Origin: Streptomyces sennicomposti
Lineage (GTDB): Bacteria > Actinomycetota > Actinomycetes > Streptomycetales > Streptomycetaceae
DNA length: 64,000 nucleotides
Assembly (NCBI RefSeq): GCF_019890635.1
Contig: NZ_JAIOAB010000009.1
Span: 62,001 to 126,000, forward strand
Reading direction: 5' to 3'
A model generated the notes under the pieces. That model was not told the origin of the DNA and made no database searches. It saw only the letters and a list, made by a program, of their open reading frames with translations. This document shows positions 54,754-64,000 of this stretch, in pieces (the stretch's first letter is position 1; every line of letters starts with the position of its first letter). The position numbers and the translations under genes were made by a program.

Positions 54754-55470
54754 CTAGCGGCGTCGGCGGGCCCGGCCGGTCCGGGCGGCCTTCGCCCGTT
54801 TGGCCGCGAAGCGCACACCGCCCGGGCTCTCCCCGACCTCGACCCGCACCACGGTGGACAACGGGTCCACGATGCCCTCGCCCACCTGGAGGATGGAGGT
54901 CTCCACCGCGCCGAGCTTGGCCAGGGCGGTGGCCGCGCTCTTCAGCTCCTCCTCGGCCGTGTCCCCCTTGAGGGCGAGCATCTCGCCGTACGGGCGCAGC
55001 AGGGGGATGCCCCAGGTGGCCAGCCGGTCCAGCGGTGCGACCGCACGGGCGGTGACCACATGGACAGGCGTGATCTTGCCCATGACCTCCTCGGCGCGGC
55101 CCCGGACGACGGTGACGTGGTCGAGGCCCAGCAGCTCGACGACCTCGGTCAGGAAATTGGTGCGCCGCAGCAGCGGCTCCAGCAGCGTGATCTTCAGGTC
55201 CTCACGGACCAGGGCCAGCGGGATGCCCGGCAGGCCGGCGCCGGAGCCGACGTCGCACACCGTCACCCCCTCGGGCACCACCTCGGAGAGCACCGCGCAG
55301 TTCAGCAGGTGCCGCTCCCACAGGCGCGGCACCTCTCGCGGGCCGATGAGACCTCGCTGCACTCCGGCCTCGGCCAGCAGCTCGGCGTAGCGGACCGCGT
55401 CGGCGAAGCGATCACCGAATACGTCGCGTGCCTGCTCGGGCGCAGGGGGGAGCTCCGCTGCCTCCGTCAC
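54754..55470 (-). CDS. rsmG: 16S rRNA (guanine-527-N7) methyltransferase
   Basis: RsmG (GidB), 238 residues, methylates G527 of 16S rRNA using SAM. The SAM motif is [19 protein letters not shown] near residues 75-93. ATG/GTG start with GGAAGGACGGTCCCCC upstream. Part of the rpmH-to-parB run; loss of this enzyme gives low-level streptomycin resistance in Streptomyces. Confidence 0.96.
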   Translation of the reverse strand: MTEAAELPPAPEQARDVFGDRFADAVRYAELLAEAGVQRGLIGPREVPRLWERHLLNCAVLSEVVPEGVTVCDVGSGAGLPGIPLALVREDLKITLLEPLLRRTNFLTEVVELLGLDHVTVVRGRAEEVMGKITPVHVVTARAVAPLDRLATWGIPLLRPYGEMLALKGDTAEEELKSAATALAKLGAVETSILQVGEGIVDPLSTVVRVEVGESPGGVRFAAKRAKAARTGRARRRR

Positions 55471-55587
55471 GGGGGACCGTCCTTCCGTACCGCATCAGCG
55501 CCAGCGGCGCCGACCACCAGAATCCTCAGGCTGACAAAGTTCCGGCCCCGCCTGCGCAACAGACGGGGCCGGTGAACGGGGTACCGC

Positions 55588-56100
55588 TCAGGCGGGAAGC
55601 ACGACGACGAAGCGCTGCGGCTCCTCGCCCTCGGACTCGCTGCGCAGGCCGGCGGCCTTGACCGCGTCGTGCACCACCTTGCGCTCGAAGGGGCTCATCG
55701 GCTTCAGCTTCACGGACTCGCCGCTGGCCTTGACCTCGGCCGCGGCCTTGGCGCCCAGCTCGGACAGCTCGGCCCGCTTCTTGGCGCGGTAGCCGCCGAT
55801 GTCCAGCATCAGACGGCTGCGGTCGCCGGTCTCCCGGTGGACGGCCAGACGCGTCAGCTCCTGGAGCGCCTCCAGCACCTCGCCGTCCCGTCCGACCAGC
55901 TTCTGCAGGTCCCGGCTGCCGGTGTCGCTGATGATCGAGACAGCGGCGCGGTCCGCCTCGACATCCATGTCGATGTCGCCGTCGAGGTCGGCGATGTCCA
56001 GCAGACCCTCAAGGTAGTCGGCCGCGATCTCGCCCTCCTGCTCCAGGCGGGTCAGGGCGTCTGCACCCTCGGCAGCGGCGGAGGTGGTGCCTTCCGTCAC
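55588..56100 (-). CDS. jag: Jag/KhpB-like KH-R3H RNA-binding protein
   Basis: Protein of 170 residues with a KH domain (LVGRDGEVLEALQELTRL, GxxG-like) and a C-terminal R3H domain (MSPFERKVVHDAVKA), without the N-terminal Jag-N domain found in Firmicutes. RNA-binding partner encoded next to yidC in most bacteria, thought to link RNA binding and envelope or division control. 15 bp after yidC. Confidence 0.93.
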   Translation of the reverse strand: MTEGTTSAAAEGADALTRLEQEGEIAADYLEGLLDIADLDGDIDMDVEADRAAVSIISDTGSRDLQKLVGRDGEVLEALQELTRLAVHRETGDRSRLMLDIGGYRAKKRAELSELGAKAAAEVKASGESVKLKPMSPFERKVVHDAVKAAGLRSESEGEEPQRFVVVLPA

Positions 56101-56115
56101 GGGATGGGCTCCTTC

Positions 56116-57414
56116 TTACTTCTTGGACGGGGACTTGGGCCGCTGCGGACCCTTGCGCTGGCCGGACTGGGCCTTGCTCCGGGCGCCGTTGCCGGGCTTG
56201 GGAGCGGCCTTGCCGTTCGCGGTGGGCGGGGCGTCCTGCGGCTCGGTGGACTTGGTCAGCGACGTGGTCGGCTCGGACTCGGGGTCACCGGCTCCGGCCG
56301 CCTTCGGGCCGCCCGACTGGCGCTTGGCCTTGGTCTGCCGCTTGGGCTGCTGCCGCCTGGGCGTGGCGCCGGCGGCGGTCGCGGTGGTCGTCGTGCCGTC
56401 CTCGGACTCGACGGTCACGGCGCTGTCGCTCTTCACCACGGTGCCGTCGGGCTGGGCGGCCAGGCCCGCCTTGTTCAGACCGTTGATGAACTTGCGCTCG
56501 AACTCGTTGCGGTCGCGGCCCTTGGCGACGATCGCCTTGACGATGGCCTTCTCGCCCCGTCCGCGGGTCTTGCCGTGGTGCGTGACGTGCTTGAGCAGTC
56601 GCTCCAGGTAGGAGGCCTGGGCCTTGGAACCGGGGGTCGGGTTGTTGTGGATCACGTACATCTGCTGGCCCATGGTCCACACGTTGGTGGTCAGCCAGTA
56701 GACGAGGACACCGACCGGGAAGCGGATGCCGAAGAAGGCGAACATGATGGGGAAGACGTACATCAGCATCTTCTGCTGCTGCATGAACGGCGTCTTCACC
56801 GTGGTGTCGACGTTCTTCGTCATCAGCTGGCGCTGCGTGTAGAACTGCGACGCCGACATCAGGACGATCATGAGGGCGGTGACGACCCGCACGTCGGTCA
56901 GCGACGCGCCGAGCTTGGCCACCGTGTCGGCGCCGTCCAGGAACTTCGCGGCCAGCGGGGCGCCGAAGATGTGCGCCTGGCGGGCGCTGGCGAGCTGGGC
57001 GTCGTTGATGTAGCCGATCTTGTTGCCCGACGCGATGCCGTTGAGCACGTGGTACAGGGCGAAGAAGAACGGGGACTGCGCCAGGATGGGAAGGCACGAG
57101 GAGAGCGGGTTGGTGCCCGCCTCCTTGTACAGCTTCATCATCTCTTCGGACTGACGCTGCTTGTCGTTCTTGTAGCGCTCCTGGATCTTCTTCATCTCGG
57201 GCTGGAGCGTCTGCATGGCCCGGGTCGCCTTGATCTGCTTCACGAAGAGCGGGATCAGGCAGATACGGATCAGGATCACCAGGGACACGATGGACAGGCC
57301 CCAGGCCCACCCGGTGTCAGCTCCGAAGATCGCCCCGTACACCTTGTGGAACTGGACGATGACCCACGAAACGGGCCAGGTGATGAAACTGAAGAGGCTG
57401 GCAATCGTGTCCAC
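56116..57414 (-). CDS. yidC: membrane protein insertase YidC
   Basis: YidC/Oxa1-family insertase of 432 residues with five to six helices. The conserved core begins [21 protein letters not shown] and includes the cytoplasmic hairpin [25 protein letters not shown], given by [14 protein letters not shown]. The C-terminal 140 residues are basic and low in complexity, suited to ribosome contact. GTG start 3 bp after the yidD stop. Inserts membrane proteins with or without SecYEG. Confidence 0.96.
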   Translation of the reverse strand: MDTIASLFSFITWPVSWVIVQFHKVYGAIFGADTGWAWGLSIVSLVILIRICLIPLFVKQIKATRAMQTLQPEMKKIQERYKNDKQRQSEEMMKLYKEAGTNPLSSCLPILAQSPFFFALYHVLNGIASGNKIGYINDAQLASARQAHIFGAPLAAKFLDGADTVAKLGASLTDVRVVTALMIVLMSASQFYTQRQLMTKNVDTTVKTPFMQQQKMLMYVFPIMFAFFGIRFPVGVLVYWLTTNVWTMGQQMYVIHNNPTPGSKAQASYLERLLKHVTHHGKTRGRGEKAIVKAIVAKGRDRNEFERKFINGLNKAGLAAQPDGTVVKSDSAVTVESEDGTTTTATAAGATPRRQQPKRQTKAKRQSGGPKAAGAGDPESEPTTSLTKSTEPQDAPPTANGKAAPKPGNGARSKAQSGQRKGPQRPKSPSKK

Positions 57415-57417
57415 TAA

Positions 57418-57771
57418 TCATGCTCCTTGGGCATGGGACGAGGTCTCTGCGGCCGGGCTCGACGGCATACTCCCGTCGGTGGCCGGTTCGGCGGCGGAGG
57501 GCCCGCCCCTGCGCGCACGCCAGGCGTCGCGCAGCATTTCGTGCCACCGCGGACGCTTGCGCGGCGGGACATGGTCCACGCCACCGAGCGACCACGGATT
57601 GCACCGCAGGATGCGCCAGGCGGTGAGTGCCGTGCCCTTGATCGCACCGTGCCGGTCGATGGCCGTGTAGCCGTAGTGAGAACACGACGGGTAGTACTTG
57701 CAGACCGGCCCCAGCAGCGGACTGATCGTCCACTGGTACAGCTTGATCAGGGCCAGCAGCGGGTACTTCAT
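57418..57771 (-). CDS. yidD: membrane-insertion efficiency factor YidD
   Basis: YidD, 117 residues. [18 protein letters not shown] then [20 protein letters not shown] and [17 protein letters not shown] are the family blocks with the conserved cysteines. The last 35 residues are a nonconserved tail. Overlaps rnpA by ATGA, indicating coupled translation. Confidence 0.96.
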   Translation of the reverse strand: MKYPLLALIKLYQWTISPLLGPVCKYYPSCSHYGYTAIDRHGAIKGTALTAWRILRCNPWSLGGVDHVPPRKRPRWHEMLRDAWRARRGGPSAAEPATDGSMPSSPAAETSSHAQGA

Positions 57772-58139
57772 CGTGCGCCCCCTCCCAGCAGTCGTTGAAG
57801 GGCGGCATCCAGGTCTCGGGCCAGCTGTGCGTGCTCGGCGTCACCCGAGCCGGGCAGCGCTCGTACGACTACCAGGCTACCGGGGGGCAGCAGGGTGACC
57901 CGGTCGCGCATCAGATGGCGAAGTCTGCGCTTCACCTTGTTGCGCACGACGGCTCCCCCCACTGCCTTGCTCACGACGAAACCCGCACGTGTCGGGGGAG
58001 CGCTCTCCCCTGGCGCGTGCGGGTCCGTGGCACCGCTACGAAGGTGGACGACGAGGAGTGGGCGTCCTGCCCGGCGCCCTCGTCGTACCGCGGTCGCGAA
58101 GTCCTCGCGCCGCCTCAGCCGGTTCTCGGTAGGCAGCAC
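57768..58139 (-). CDS. rnpA: ribonuclease P protein component
   Basis: RnpA, 123 residues, the protein subunit of RNase P for tRNA 5' maturation. [21 protein letters not shown] at the start and the RNR-type motif [13 protein letters not shown] near residue 75 are typical. 21 bp after rpmH. Confidence 0.97.
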   Translation of the reverse strand: MLPTENRLRRREDFATAVRRGRRAGRPLLVVHLRSGATDPHAPGESAPPTRAGFVVSKAVGGAVVRNKVKRRLRHLMRDRVTLLPPGSLVVVRALPGSGDAEHAQLARDLDAALQRLLGGGAR

Positions 58140-58160
58140 GATGTCATGACCTGATCGGGA

Positions 58161-58298
58161 TCAGGCGGACAGACGGGCGCGACCCTTGCTACGGCGGGAC
58201 GCGAGAATCGCGCGGCCGGCACGGGTGCGCATACGCAGCCGGAAGCCGTGGGTCTTCGCGCGACGACGGTTGTTCGGCTGGAAGGTGCGCTTGCTCAC
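58161..58298 (-). CDS. rpmH: 50S ribosomal protein L34
   Basis: L34, 45 residues, [20 protein letters not shown] and the [11 protein letters not shown] end. GTG start. First gene of the leftward origin operon and divergent from dnaA, the ancestral bacterial arrangement. Confidence 0.98.
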   Translation of the reverse strand: MSKRTFQPNNRRRAKTHGFRLRMRTRAGRAILASRRSKGRARLSA

Positions 58299-58665
58299 TC
58301 GGGGGCTCCAGAAAGAATCGGTAGGTGGCGGGGTGCCGTCCTGGCTGTCACCGTGCGCCCACGAGTAGCTCGCAGTCACGCCCGTGTGCACCGCTTACCG
58401 ATCACCTTGACGCGATCTGTGCCCTTCGGAGGCAGGCGGCAGCAGCCATCGACAACTCGACCTGGTTACGGTACGCGCGGCCGGGCCGTCCGGTCAAACC
58501 GGCTGACGGCGGGGGACACTGTCCACAGCCTGGGGACAACAACTTGAACCGTACCCGCCGCGCTGACTACCGTGGCTGGTCTCCCATTCGTTCCCTTGTC
58601 CCCCGTTTACATCCCGACCCGTCCCGAACCACACGTTCGTGGGACCCCGTGAGAGAGCGTGCCCT
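58299..58665. promoter_or_regulatory. divergent rpmH-dnaA control region
   Basis: 367 bp without a gene. Contains the rpmH promoter and two DnaA-box matches, CTGTCCACA (58519-58527) and TGGGGACAA (58531-58539, reverse of TTGTCCCCA), about 130 bp upstream of dnaA, the arrangement through which DnaA represses its own gene in Streptomyces. Confidence 0.75.
58468..58497 (-). promoter_or_regulatory. rpmH promoter (HrdB-like)
   Basis: TTGACC (58497-58492), 18-bp spacer, TACCGT (58473-58468) on the minus strand; predicts a leader of about 160 nt. Confidence 0.65.
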
Positions 58666-60726
58666 GTGGCTGACGTACCTGCCGATCTTGCCGCAGTGTG
58701 GCCACGAGTTCTCGAACACCTCCTCGGGGAAGGGCGCGGGCAGGGGGTCGAGACGAAGGACGAGCACTGGATCCGCCGCTGCCAGCCGCTCGCGCTGGTC
58801 GCCGACACCGCGCTGCTCGCCGTGCCGAACGAGTTCGCGAAGAACGTGCTGGAGGGGCGCCTCGCCCCGATCGTCAGCGAGACCCTGAGCCGCGAGTGCG
58901 GCCGGCCGATCCGCATCGCGATCACCGTCGACAGCTCGGTCGGCGAGTCCCAGCCTCCTGCCCCGCCGGCGCCCCAGCAGCGCTACGAGGAGCAGGAACT
59001 GCCCACCGGCCAGGGCGGTTACGAGGGGTACGGCCGCCGTCGGCCCGACCACCGCGGCGAGGGCCACCGCCCCGGCCGCGGCGACCAGCACCAGGGCGGG
59101 CCCGGCGACCAGCTGCCGTCGTCGCGCACCGGCCCCCAGCAGTCCGACGGCACGGACCCGCTGCCCACCGCCCGCCCGGCCTACCCGTCGGAGTACGCGG
59201 AGTACCAGCGCCCCGAGCCCGGCGCCTGGCCGCGCCCCGGCCAGGACGACTACGGCTGGCAGCAGCAGCGGCTCGGCTTCCCGGAGCGGGACCCGTACGC
59301 CTCGCCCGCCCAGGAGCCGTACGGCACGCGCGACGGTTACGGCCAGCAGGACACGTACGGCCAGCAGGACGGCTACGGCTCGCAGGACTCCTACGGCGGA
59401 CAGGACGCGTACGGGTCCGCCAAGGACTCCTACGCCCGGCAACAGGACTACCGGCCGCGGCCGATGGAGCGCCCCTCCTACGAACAGTCGCGCTCCGACT
59501 ACGAGTCCTCCCGCGGCGACTACGAACAGCGGGACTACGACCAGCGGGACGGCGGCCGCCGGGAGCCGCCCGAGCCGCCGGCCGGCTCCGGGCACGGTCC
59601 CCGGGGCGGCCCCGGCGGCCCGAACCAGCCCGGCCACGGCGCATCCGGCCCCTCGGGCGCACCGGCCAAGCCGGCCCCCGGGCCGGGGGAGCCGACGGCG
59701 CGGCTGAACCCGAAGTACCTCTTCGACACGTTCGTCATCGGCGCGTCCAACCGCTTCGCGCACGCGGCGGCGGTCGCGGTCGCCGAGGCGCCGGCCAAGG
59801 CGTACAACCCGCTGTTCATCTACGGCGAGTCGGGCCTCGGCAAGACGCACCTGCTGCACGCGATCGGGCACTACGCGCGCAGCCTGTACCCGGGCACGCG
59901 CGTGCGGTACGTCAGCTCCGAGGAGTTCACCAACGAGTTCATCAACTCCATCCGCGACGGCAAGGGCGACAGCTTCCGCAAGCGCTACCGCGAGATGGAC
60001 ATCCTGCTCGTGGACGACATCCAGTTCCTCGCGGACAAGGAGTCGACGCAGGAGGAGTTCTTCCACACCTTCAACACCCTGCACAACGCGAACAAGCAGA
60101 TCGTGCTGTCCAGCGACCGGCCGCCCAAGCAGCTGGTGACGCTGGAGGACCGGCTGCGCAACCGCTTCGAGTGGGGCCTGATCACCGACGTCCAGCCGCC
60201 CGAGCTGGAGACGCGCATCGCGATCCTGCGCAAGAAGGCGGTGCAGGAGCAGCTCAACGCCCCGCCGGAGGTGCTGGAGTTCATCGCCTCGCGGATCTCG
60301 CGCAACATCCGTGAGCTGGAGGGCGCGCTGATCCGGGTGACGGCGTTCGCCTCGCTCAACCGGCAGCCGGTGGACCTGGGGCTGACGGAGATCGTCCTCA
60401 AGGACCTCATCCCCGGCGGCGAGGACTCGACCCCGGAGATCACCGCGACGGCGATCATGGCGTCGACCGCGGACTACTTCGGCCTCACGGTGGACGACCT
60501 GTGCGGGACCTCGCGCGGCCGCCAGCTCGTCACCGCCCGGCAGATCGCCATGTACCTGTGCCGCGAGCTGACCGATCTGTCGCTGCCGAAGATCGGCGCG
60601 CAGTTCGGCGGGCGCGACCACACGACCGTCATGCACGCCGACCGCAAGATCCGGGCGCTGATGGCGGAGCGGCGCTCCATCTACAACCAGGTCACCGAGC
60701 TGACCAACCGCATCAAGAACGGCTGA
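58666..60726 (+). CDS. dnaA: chromosomal replication initiator DnaA
   Basis: DnaA, 686 residues. Domain I starts [19 protein letters not shown] (GTG start); domain II is exceptionally long, about residues 90-345, with repeated Y-G-x-Q-D and D-Y units; domain III has Walker [14 protein letters not shown] and Walker [14 protein letters not shown]; domain IV ends with the DnaA signature [19 protein letters not shown] given by [18 protein letters not shown] precedes the start. Streptomyces DnaA is known for its large domain II. Binds boxes in oriC immediately downstream. Confidence 0.98.
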   Translation: MADVPADLAAVWPRVLEHLLGEGRGQGVETKDEHWIRRCQPLALVADTALLAVPNEFAKNVLEGRLAPIVSETLSRECGRPIRIAITVDSSVGESQPPAPPAPQQRYEEQELPTGQGGYEGYGRRRPDHRGEGHRPGRGDQHQGGPGDQLPSSRTGPQQSDGTDPLPTARPAYPSEYAEYQRPEPGAWPRPGQDDYGWQQQRLGFPERDPYASPAQEPYGTRDGYGQQDTYGQQDGYGSQDSYGGQDAYGSAKDSYARQQDYRPRPMERPSYEQSRSDYESSRGDYEQRDYDQRDGGRREPPEPPAGSGHGPRGGPGGPNQPGHGASGPSGAPAKPAPGPGEPTARLNPKYLFDTFVIGASNRFAHAAAVAVAEAPAKAYNPLFIYGESGLGKTHLLHAIGHYARSLYPGTRVRYVSSEEFTNEFINSIRDGKGDSFRKRYREMDILLVDDIQFLADKESTQEEFFHTFNTLHNANKQIVLSSDRPPKQLVTLEDRLRNRFEWGLITDVQPPELETRIAILRKKAVQEQLNAPPEVLEFIASRISRNIRELEGALIRVTAFASLNRQPVDLGLTEIVLKDLIPGGEDSTPEITATAIMASTADYFGLTVDDLCGTSRGRQLVTARQIAMYLCRELTDLSLPKIGAQFGGRDHTTVMHADRKIRALMAERRSIYNQVTELTNRIKNG

Positions 60727-60855
60727 CGACGGCCGCCGGCCGGTCCGGCACGGTCGCAGGGCGCTCCGGGGTCTCCGGGGCGCCCTTCGTCGTCCCGGGC
60801 GCCCGGCGGGCAGGCGGCCCGGGGAGGGCGGCGAGGCGCCTGGGGAGGCGTCCTT

Positions 60856-60961
60856 GGGACGGGGGTGCGGGCGCTGTGGGGGAGGGCCCCTCGGGACGCA
60901 GGTGCGGGTGCTGTGCGGAGGCTTCCTCGGGACGGGGGTGCGGGTGCTGTGGGAGGGGTGC
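60856..60961. repeat. three imperfect 36-37-bp tandem repeats near oriC
   Basis: Units beginning GGGACGGGGGTGCGGG at 60856, GGGACGCAGGTGCGGG at 60893 and GGGACGGGGGTGCGGG at 60929, each continuing with a GCTGTG motif. They lie just after dnaA and before the box clusters. Confidence 0.8.
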
Positions 60962-61696
60962 TGGGCGTCCTGAGCGCCCTGAAGAGGCCCTCGGGGCGAT
61001 GTCCCCCGCCTCGCCGCCCGCGCCGACGCCCCCTCCGCTGTTCGATTTCGAGGCGGGGTTACGGCCTTCCTCCACAGATTCGGCGACTTTTTTCCGTCCA
61101 CATGCTGGGGACTGCGAAGTTGTCCAGACTGCGTCCACAGGCCAGCCTGTGGGGAGATCATCATCCCAGCTCAGGTGCCTGTGGATCCGTGGACGAAGGA
61201 TCTCCACAGGCTGTGGACAAAGTGGCCGTCCACAGGCTGTGGATCGAGTTGTCCACGGGTAACCCACAGGCTGTGGGCGGTTGTCCCCAATGATCGGCCC
61301 CTTCTCCACATGGCTGTCCACTGTTCGGCAACGCGGCGACCCCGATCACCGCGTCGAGTGAAAGCCGTCACACCAGGCTGCCGGTTTGGGGTGTGGGAAA
61401 CCCGGGAAAATCTGGGGACGCAGCTGGGGAGAACTGCCCTCAGCCTGTGGGCGAGGTGTGCAGAACTTTCTGTTCTCCACAGAAGCGCCCGGTTGTCCAC
61501 CGGCTCCACCCACAGGGGCAGTGGACAAAATCTCCGCGCTGAGCTGGGCAAACGTGGTTATCCACCGTATCCACAGGCCCTACTACTACTCCCGACTAGA
61601 GAGAGCGTGGAATTCGTTTCGAAGCGGGGCCTGTGCACAACTCGCCGTCTCGAGCCCGGCCGCCCCTCGGAGCGACTTGACCCCGACAGGCACCTA

Positions 61697-61719
61697 CTGT
61701 CAGTGGCGTGCGTCAGACT
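61697..61719 (+). promoter_or_regulatory. weak PafBC-type promoter match upstream of dnaN
   Basis: CTGTCAGTG (61697-61705), 8 bp, CAGACT (61714-61719): one mismatch in the nonamer and one in the -10 relative to TTGTCRGTG-N8-TANNNT, 83 bp before dnaN. Confidence 0.35.
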
Positions 61720-61801
61720 GGTCCCCCGGTGTCCTTCCCGCCGCAGTGCGCGGTGACACCGAGTCGGAGGACTCAGAAGCAACAGCAGGAGGCGGCTTAC
61801 G

Positions 61802-62932
61802 GTGAAGATCCGGGTGGAACGCGACGTACTCGCGGAGGCAGTGGCCTGGGCGGCACGCAGCCTCCCGGCCCGTCCGCCGGCGCCTGTTCTCGCCGGCCTG
61901 CTGCTGAAGGCCGAGGACGGCCAGCTGAGCCTGTCGAGCTTCGACTACGAGGTCTCCGCCCGGGTGTCGGTCGAGGCCGAGGTCGAGGAGGAGGGCACGG
62001 TCCTGGTCTCCGGCCGCCTGCTCGCCGACATCTCCCGCGCCCTGCCCAACCGGCCGGTGGAGATTTCCACAGACGGTGTACGGGCGACCGTGGTCTGCGG
62101 CTCGTCCCGCTTCACGCTCCACACACTGCCTGTGGAGGAGTACCCGGCGCTGCCGCAGATGCCGAACGCGACGGGCACGGTGCCCGGCGAGGTCTTCGCC
62201 TCCGCCGTGCAGCAGGTCGCCATCGCGGCCGGCCGCGACGACACGCTGCCCGTCCTCACCGGTGTCCGCATCGAGATCGAGGGCGACACGGTCACGCTGG
62301 CCTCCACCGACCGCTACCGCTTCGCGGTCCGCGAGTTCCTGTGGAAGCCGGAGAACCCGGACGTCTCCGCGGTCGCCCTGGTGCCCGCCAAGACGCTCCA
62401 GGACACCGCCAAGGCGCTGACCAGCGGCGACAGCGTGATCCTGGCGCTGTCCGGCTCCGGCGCCGGTGAGGGCCTGATCGGCTTCGAGGGCGCGGGCCGG
62501 CGGACCACCACGCGGCTGCTCGAAGGCGACCTGCCGAAGTACCGCACGCTGTTCCCGACCGAGTTCAACTCCGTCGCCGTCATCGAGACCGCCCCCTTCG
62601 TGGAGGCCGTCAAGCGCGTGGCCCTGGTCGCCGAGCGCAACACCCCGGTGCGGCTGAGCTTCGAGCAGGGCGTGCTCATCCTGGAGGCCGGCTCCAGCGA
62701 CGACGCACAGGCTGTGGAAAGGGTCGACGCCCAGCTCGACGGCGACGACATCTCCATCGCCTTCAACCCGACGTTCCTGCTGGACGGCCTCAGCGCGATC
62801 GACTCGCCCGTGGCTCAGCTCTCCTTCACGACGTCCACCAAGCCCGCCCTGCTCAGCGGCAAGCCCGCGGTGGACGCGGAGGCGGACGACGCGTACAAGT
62901 ACCTGATCATGCCGGTGCGGCTGAGCGGCTGA
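61802..62932 (+). CDS. dnaN: DNA polymerase III sliding clamp (beta subunit)
   Basis: DnaN, 376 residues, three-domain beta clamp that tethers the replicase. MKIRVERDVLAEAVAWAARSLP opens domain I (start MKIRVERD); LPVLTGVRIE, STDRYRFAVREF and the C-terminal YLIMPVRL are conserved. GTG start with GGAGGCGGCTTAC upstream. Follows oriC. Confidence 0.98.
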   Translation: MKIRVERDVLAEAVAWAARSLPARPPAPVLAGLLLKAEDGQLSLSSFDYEVSARVSVEAEVEEEGTVLVSGRLLADISRALPNRPVEISTDGVRATVVCGSSRFTLHTLPVEEYPALPQMPNATGTVPGEVFASAVQQVAIAAGRDDTLPVLTGVRIEIEGDTVTLASTDRYRFAVREFLWKPENPDVSAVALVPAKTLQDTAKALTSGDSVILALSGSGAGEGLIGFEGAGRRTTTRLLEGDLPKYRTLFPTEFNSVAVIETAPFVEAVKRVALVAERNTPVRLSFEQGVLILEAGSSDDAQAVERVDAQLDGDDISIAFNPTFLLDGLSAIDSPVAQLSFTTSTKPALLSGKPAVDAEADDAYKYLIMPVRLSG

Positions 62933-63208
62933 GCCGGCGGCCGGGGCGCGGGGGCGTCGCCCACAGGCGCGCCACGGGTGCCACAGGCACCACTGGCGCC
63001 CCGCCGCTGCCCCCGCGGGACCGCCTTGAGCGGCTTGAGCGCCCTGAGCGGCTTGCCGGCCCGGTTCTCCGCCGGTCCGTCCGGGGCGTGGGCATACGCC
63101 TTCGTATGAGCGCGTATGCCCACGGATGTGCGCGAGCGTCCGGGTTTAGGCTCGGCCGGGGCACGCGAGTGCCCCCATGCCACGTCGGAACCCCTAAGGA
63201 CACAACTG
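62933..63208. promoter_or_regulatory. dnaN-gnd intergenic region with 13-bp hairpin
   Basis: CGTGGGCATACGC (63087-63099) pairs perfectly with GCGTATGCCCACG (63112-63124) over a 12-nt loop, about 85 bp before the gnd start. May be the dnaN terminator or a gnd control element. No gene seen. Confidence 0.55.
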
Positions 63209-64000
63209 ATGGAGCTCGGTCTCGTCGGCCTCGGCAAGATGGGCGGCAACATGCGCGAGCGCATCCGCCGCGCCGGCCACACCGTCATCGGATACGACCG
63301 CAACCCCGACCTCGCGGACGTCCACAGCCTCGAGGAGCTTGTGGGCAAGCTGCAGGGCCCGCGCGTGGTCTGGGTGATGGTCCCGGCCGGCGCCCCGACC
63401 CAGTCGACCATCGACGCCCTCGCCGAGCTGCTGGAGCCCGGCGACGTGGTCGTGGACGGCGGCAACTCCCGCTGGACCGACGACGAGAAGCACGCCGAGG
63501 AGCTGGCGGCCAAGGGCATAGGCTTCGTGGACTGCGGCGTCTCCGGCGGCGTCTGGGGCCTGGAGAACGGGTACGCGCTGATGTACGGCGGCGACGCCGA
63601 GAACGTCGCCAAGGTGCAGCCGGTCTTCGACGCGCTGAAGCCGGAGGGCGACTTCGGCTCGGTGCACGCCGGCAAGGTCGGCGCCGGTCACTTCGCCAAG
63701 ATGGTCCACAACGGCATCGAGTACGCGATGATGCAGGCTTACGCCGAGGGCTGGGAACTCCTGGAGAAGGTCGACTCCGTCGACAACGTCCGCGAGGTCT
63801 TCCGCTCCTGGCAGGAGGGCACCGTCATCCGCTCCTGGCTGCTCGACCTCGCCGTCAACGCGCTCGACGAGGACCAGCACCTGGATGGACTGCGGGGCTT
63901 CGCGCAGGACTCCGGCGAGGGCCGGTGGACCGTCGAGGCGGCCATCGACAACGCCGTGCCGCTGCCCGCGATCACGGCCTCGCTGTTCGCGCGGTTCGCC
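63209..64000 (+). CDS. gnd: 6-phosphogluconate dehydrogenase, decarboxylating, partial
   Basis: First 264 codons of a GntZ/YqeC-type 6-phosphogluconate dehydrogenase, cut by the right edge. MELGLVGLGKMGGNMRERI gives the nucleotide fold (given by GLGKMGGNM); VVDGGNSRWTDD, CGVSGGVWGLENGYALMYGG and GHFAKMVHNGIEYAMMQAYAEG carry substrate and catalytic lysine/asparagine residues. It converts 6-phosphogluconate to ribulose 5-phosphate in the pentose phosphate path. ATG with TAAGGACACAACTG upstream. In Streptomyces gnd lies between dnaN and recF. Confidence 0.95.
   Translation, partial: MELGLVGLGKMGGNMRERIRRAGHTVIGYDRNPDLADVHSLEELVGKLQGPRVVWVMVPAGAPTQSTIDALAELLEPGDVVVDGGNSRWTDDEKHAEELAAKGIGFVDCGVSGGVWGLENGYALMYGGDAENVAKVQPVFDALKPEGDFGSVHAGKVGAGHFAKMVHNGIEYAMMQAYAEGWELLEKVDSVDNVREVFRSWQEGTVIRSWLLDLAVNALDEDQHLDGLRGFAQDSGEGRWTVEAAIDNAVPLPAITASLFARFA

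Larger units (their letters stand above)
60727..61801. other. oriC: chromosomal replication origin oriC
   Basis: Non-coding dnaA-dnaN region with many DnaA boxes of the Streptomyces type TTGTCCACA: perfect TGTGGACAA at 61212-61220; one-mismatch TTGTCCAGA (61120), TTGTCCACG (61249), TTGTCCCCA (61281), TTGTCCACC (61493), AGTGGACAA (61520), TTATCCACC (61558) and GTATCCACA (61567); weaker CCGTCCACA at 61094 and 61226, GCGTCCACA at 61131, TGTGGATCG at 61238 and CTGTCCACT at 61314. Boxes fall in two clusters (61094-61322 and 61493-61575) on both strands. The first 300 bp instead hold G-rich repeats. Confidence 0.96.

Noticed and set aside
60713..61321. ORFs within oriC
   Set aside because: They run across DnaA boxes and tandem repeats and show Pro/Arg/His low complexity; the region is a non-coding origin.

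Overview
The window is about 64 kb of very GC-rich DNA with strong third-position G/C bias. It reads as the origin end of a Streptomyces chromosome. dnaA, an intergenic field of DnaA boxes (oriC, about 61.0-61.6 kb) and dnaN lie at the right end, flanked by the standard origin genes rpmH-rnpA-yidD-yidC-jag-rsmG-parA-parB. Developmental genes confined to Streptomyces-like actinomycetes (ssgA with its IclR regulator ssgR) and sixteen copies of the actinobacterial ParB site GTTTCACGTGAAAC (12 perfect, 4 with one mismatch) support this. From memory the order matches the S. coelicolor block running from dnaN/dnaA out to cydAB; no database was searched.

Layout, left to right. 0-2 kb: cydB (partial) and cydA with a Rex operator. 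2-9.5 kb: a cyclophilin-like protein, a HisC-type aminotransferase, a LacI regulator, a PPP-type phosphoesterase, a membrane protein, and thiC behind a TPP riboswitch. 9.7-21 kb: a YibE/F membrane protein, ssgA/ssgR, small membrane proteins, a cupin, a PLP sulfur enzyme with a LysR regulator, a NUDIX hydrolase, GNATs, a GlcG/HbpS-like protein, and an MFS pump divergent from a MarR regulator. 21-28 kb: a serine hydrolase, dnaB, a MATE transporter and the rpsF-ssb-rpsR-rplI operon. 28-49 kb is rich in envelope genes: femX, an alanine-racemase-like protein, a GT87-like mannosyltransferase, a class A penicillin-binding protein, a PadR regulator, inositol-1-phosphate synthase, a CCA enzyme, a DUF6049 protein, murJ, a MurJ-linked pseudokinase, and sigM with its anti-sigma factor. 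49-51 kb: trxB-trxA behind a SigR-type promoter. 51-58 kb: parAB and the rpmH operon. 58-64 kb: dnaA, oriC, dnaN and the start of gnd.

The genes themselves are conserved. What is unusual lies mostly in how chromosome-segregation sites are built into other elements. Two parS sites form a fully pairable hairpin inside the thiC TPP riboswitch. One parS is the exact centre of a 48-bp perfect palindrome between convergent genes. Others sit in the loop of, abut, or overlap terminator hairpins. A pair lies in a 21-bp tandem duplication inside the anti-sigma gene, and further copies lie inside parA and parB. Other regulatory signals include candidate PafBC-type (DNA-damage) promoters at dnaB and rpsF-ssb, a leader RNA able to sequester the rpsF ribosome-binding site, a perfect PadR-type operator, and DnaA-box matches outside oriC near dnaB and parA. 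No insertion sequence, prophage, CRISPR array, tRNA or rRNA was seen.
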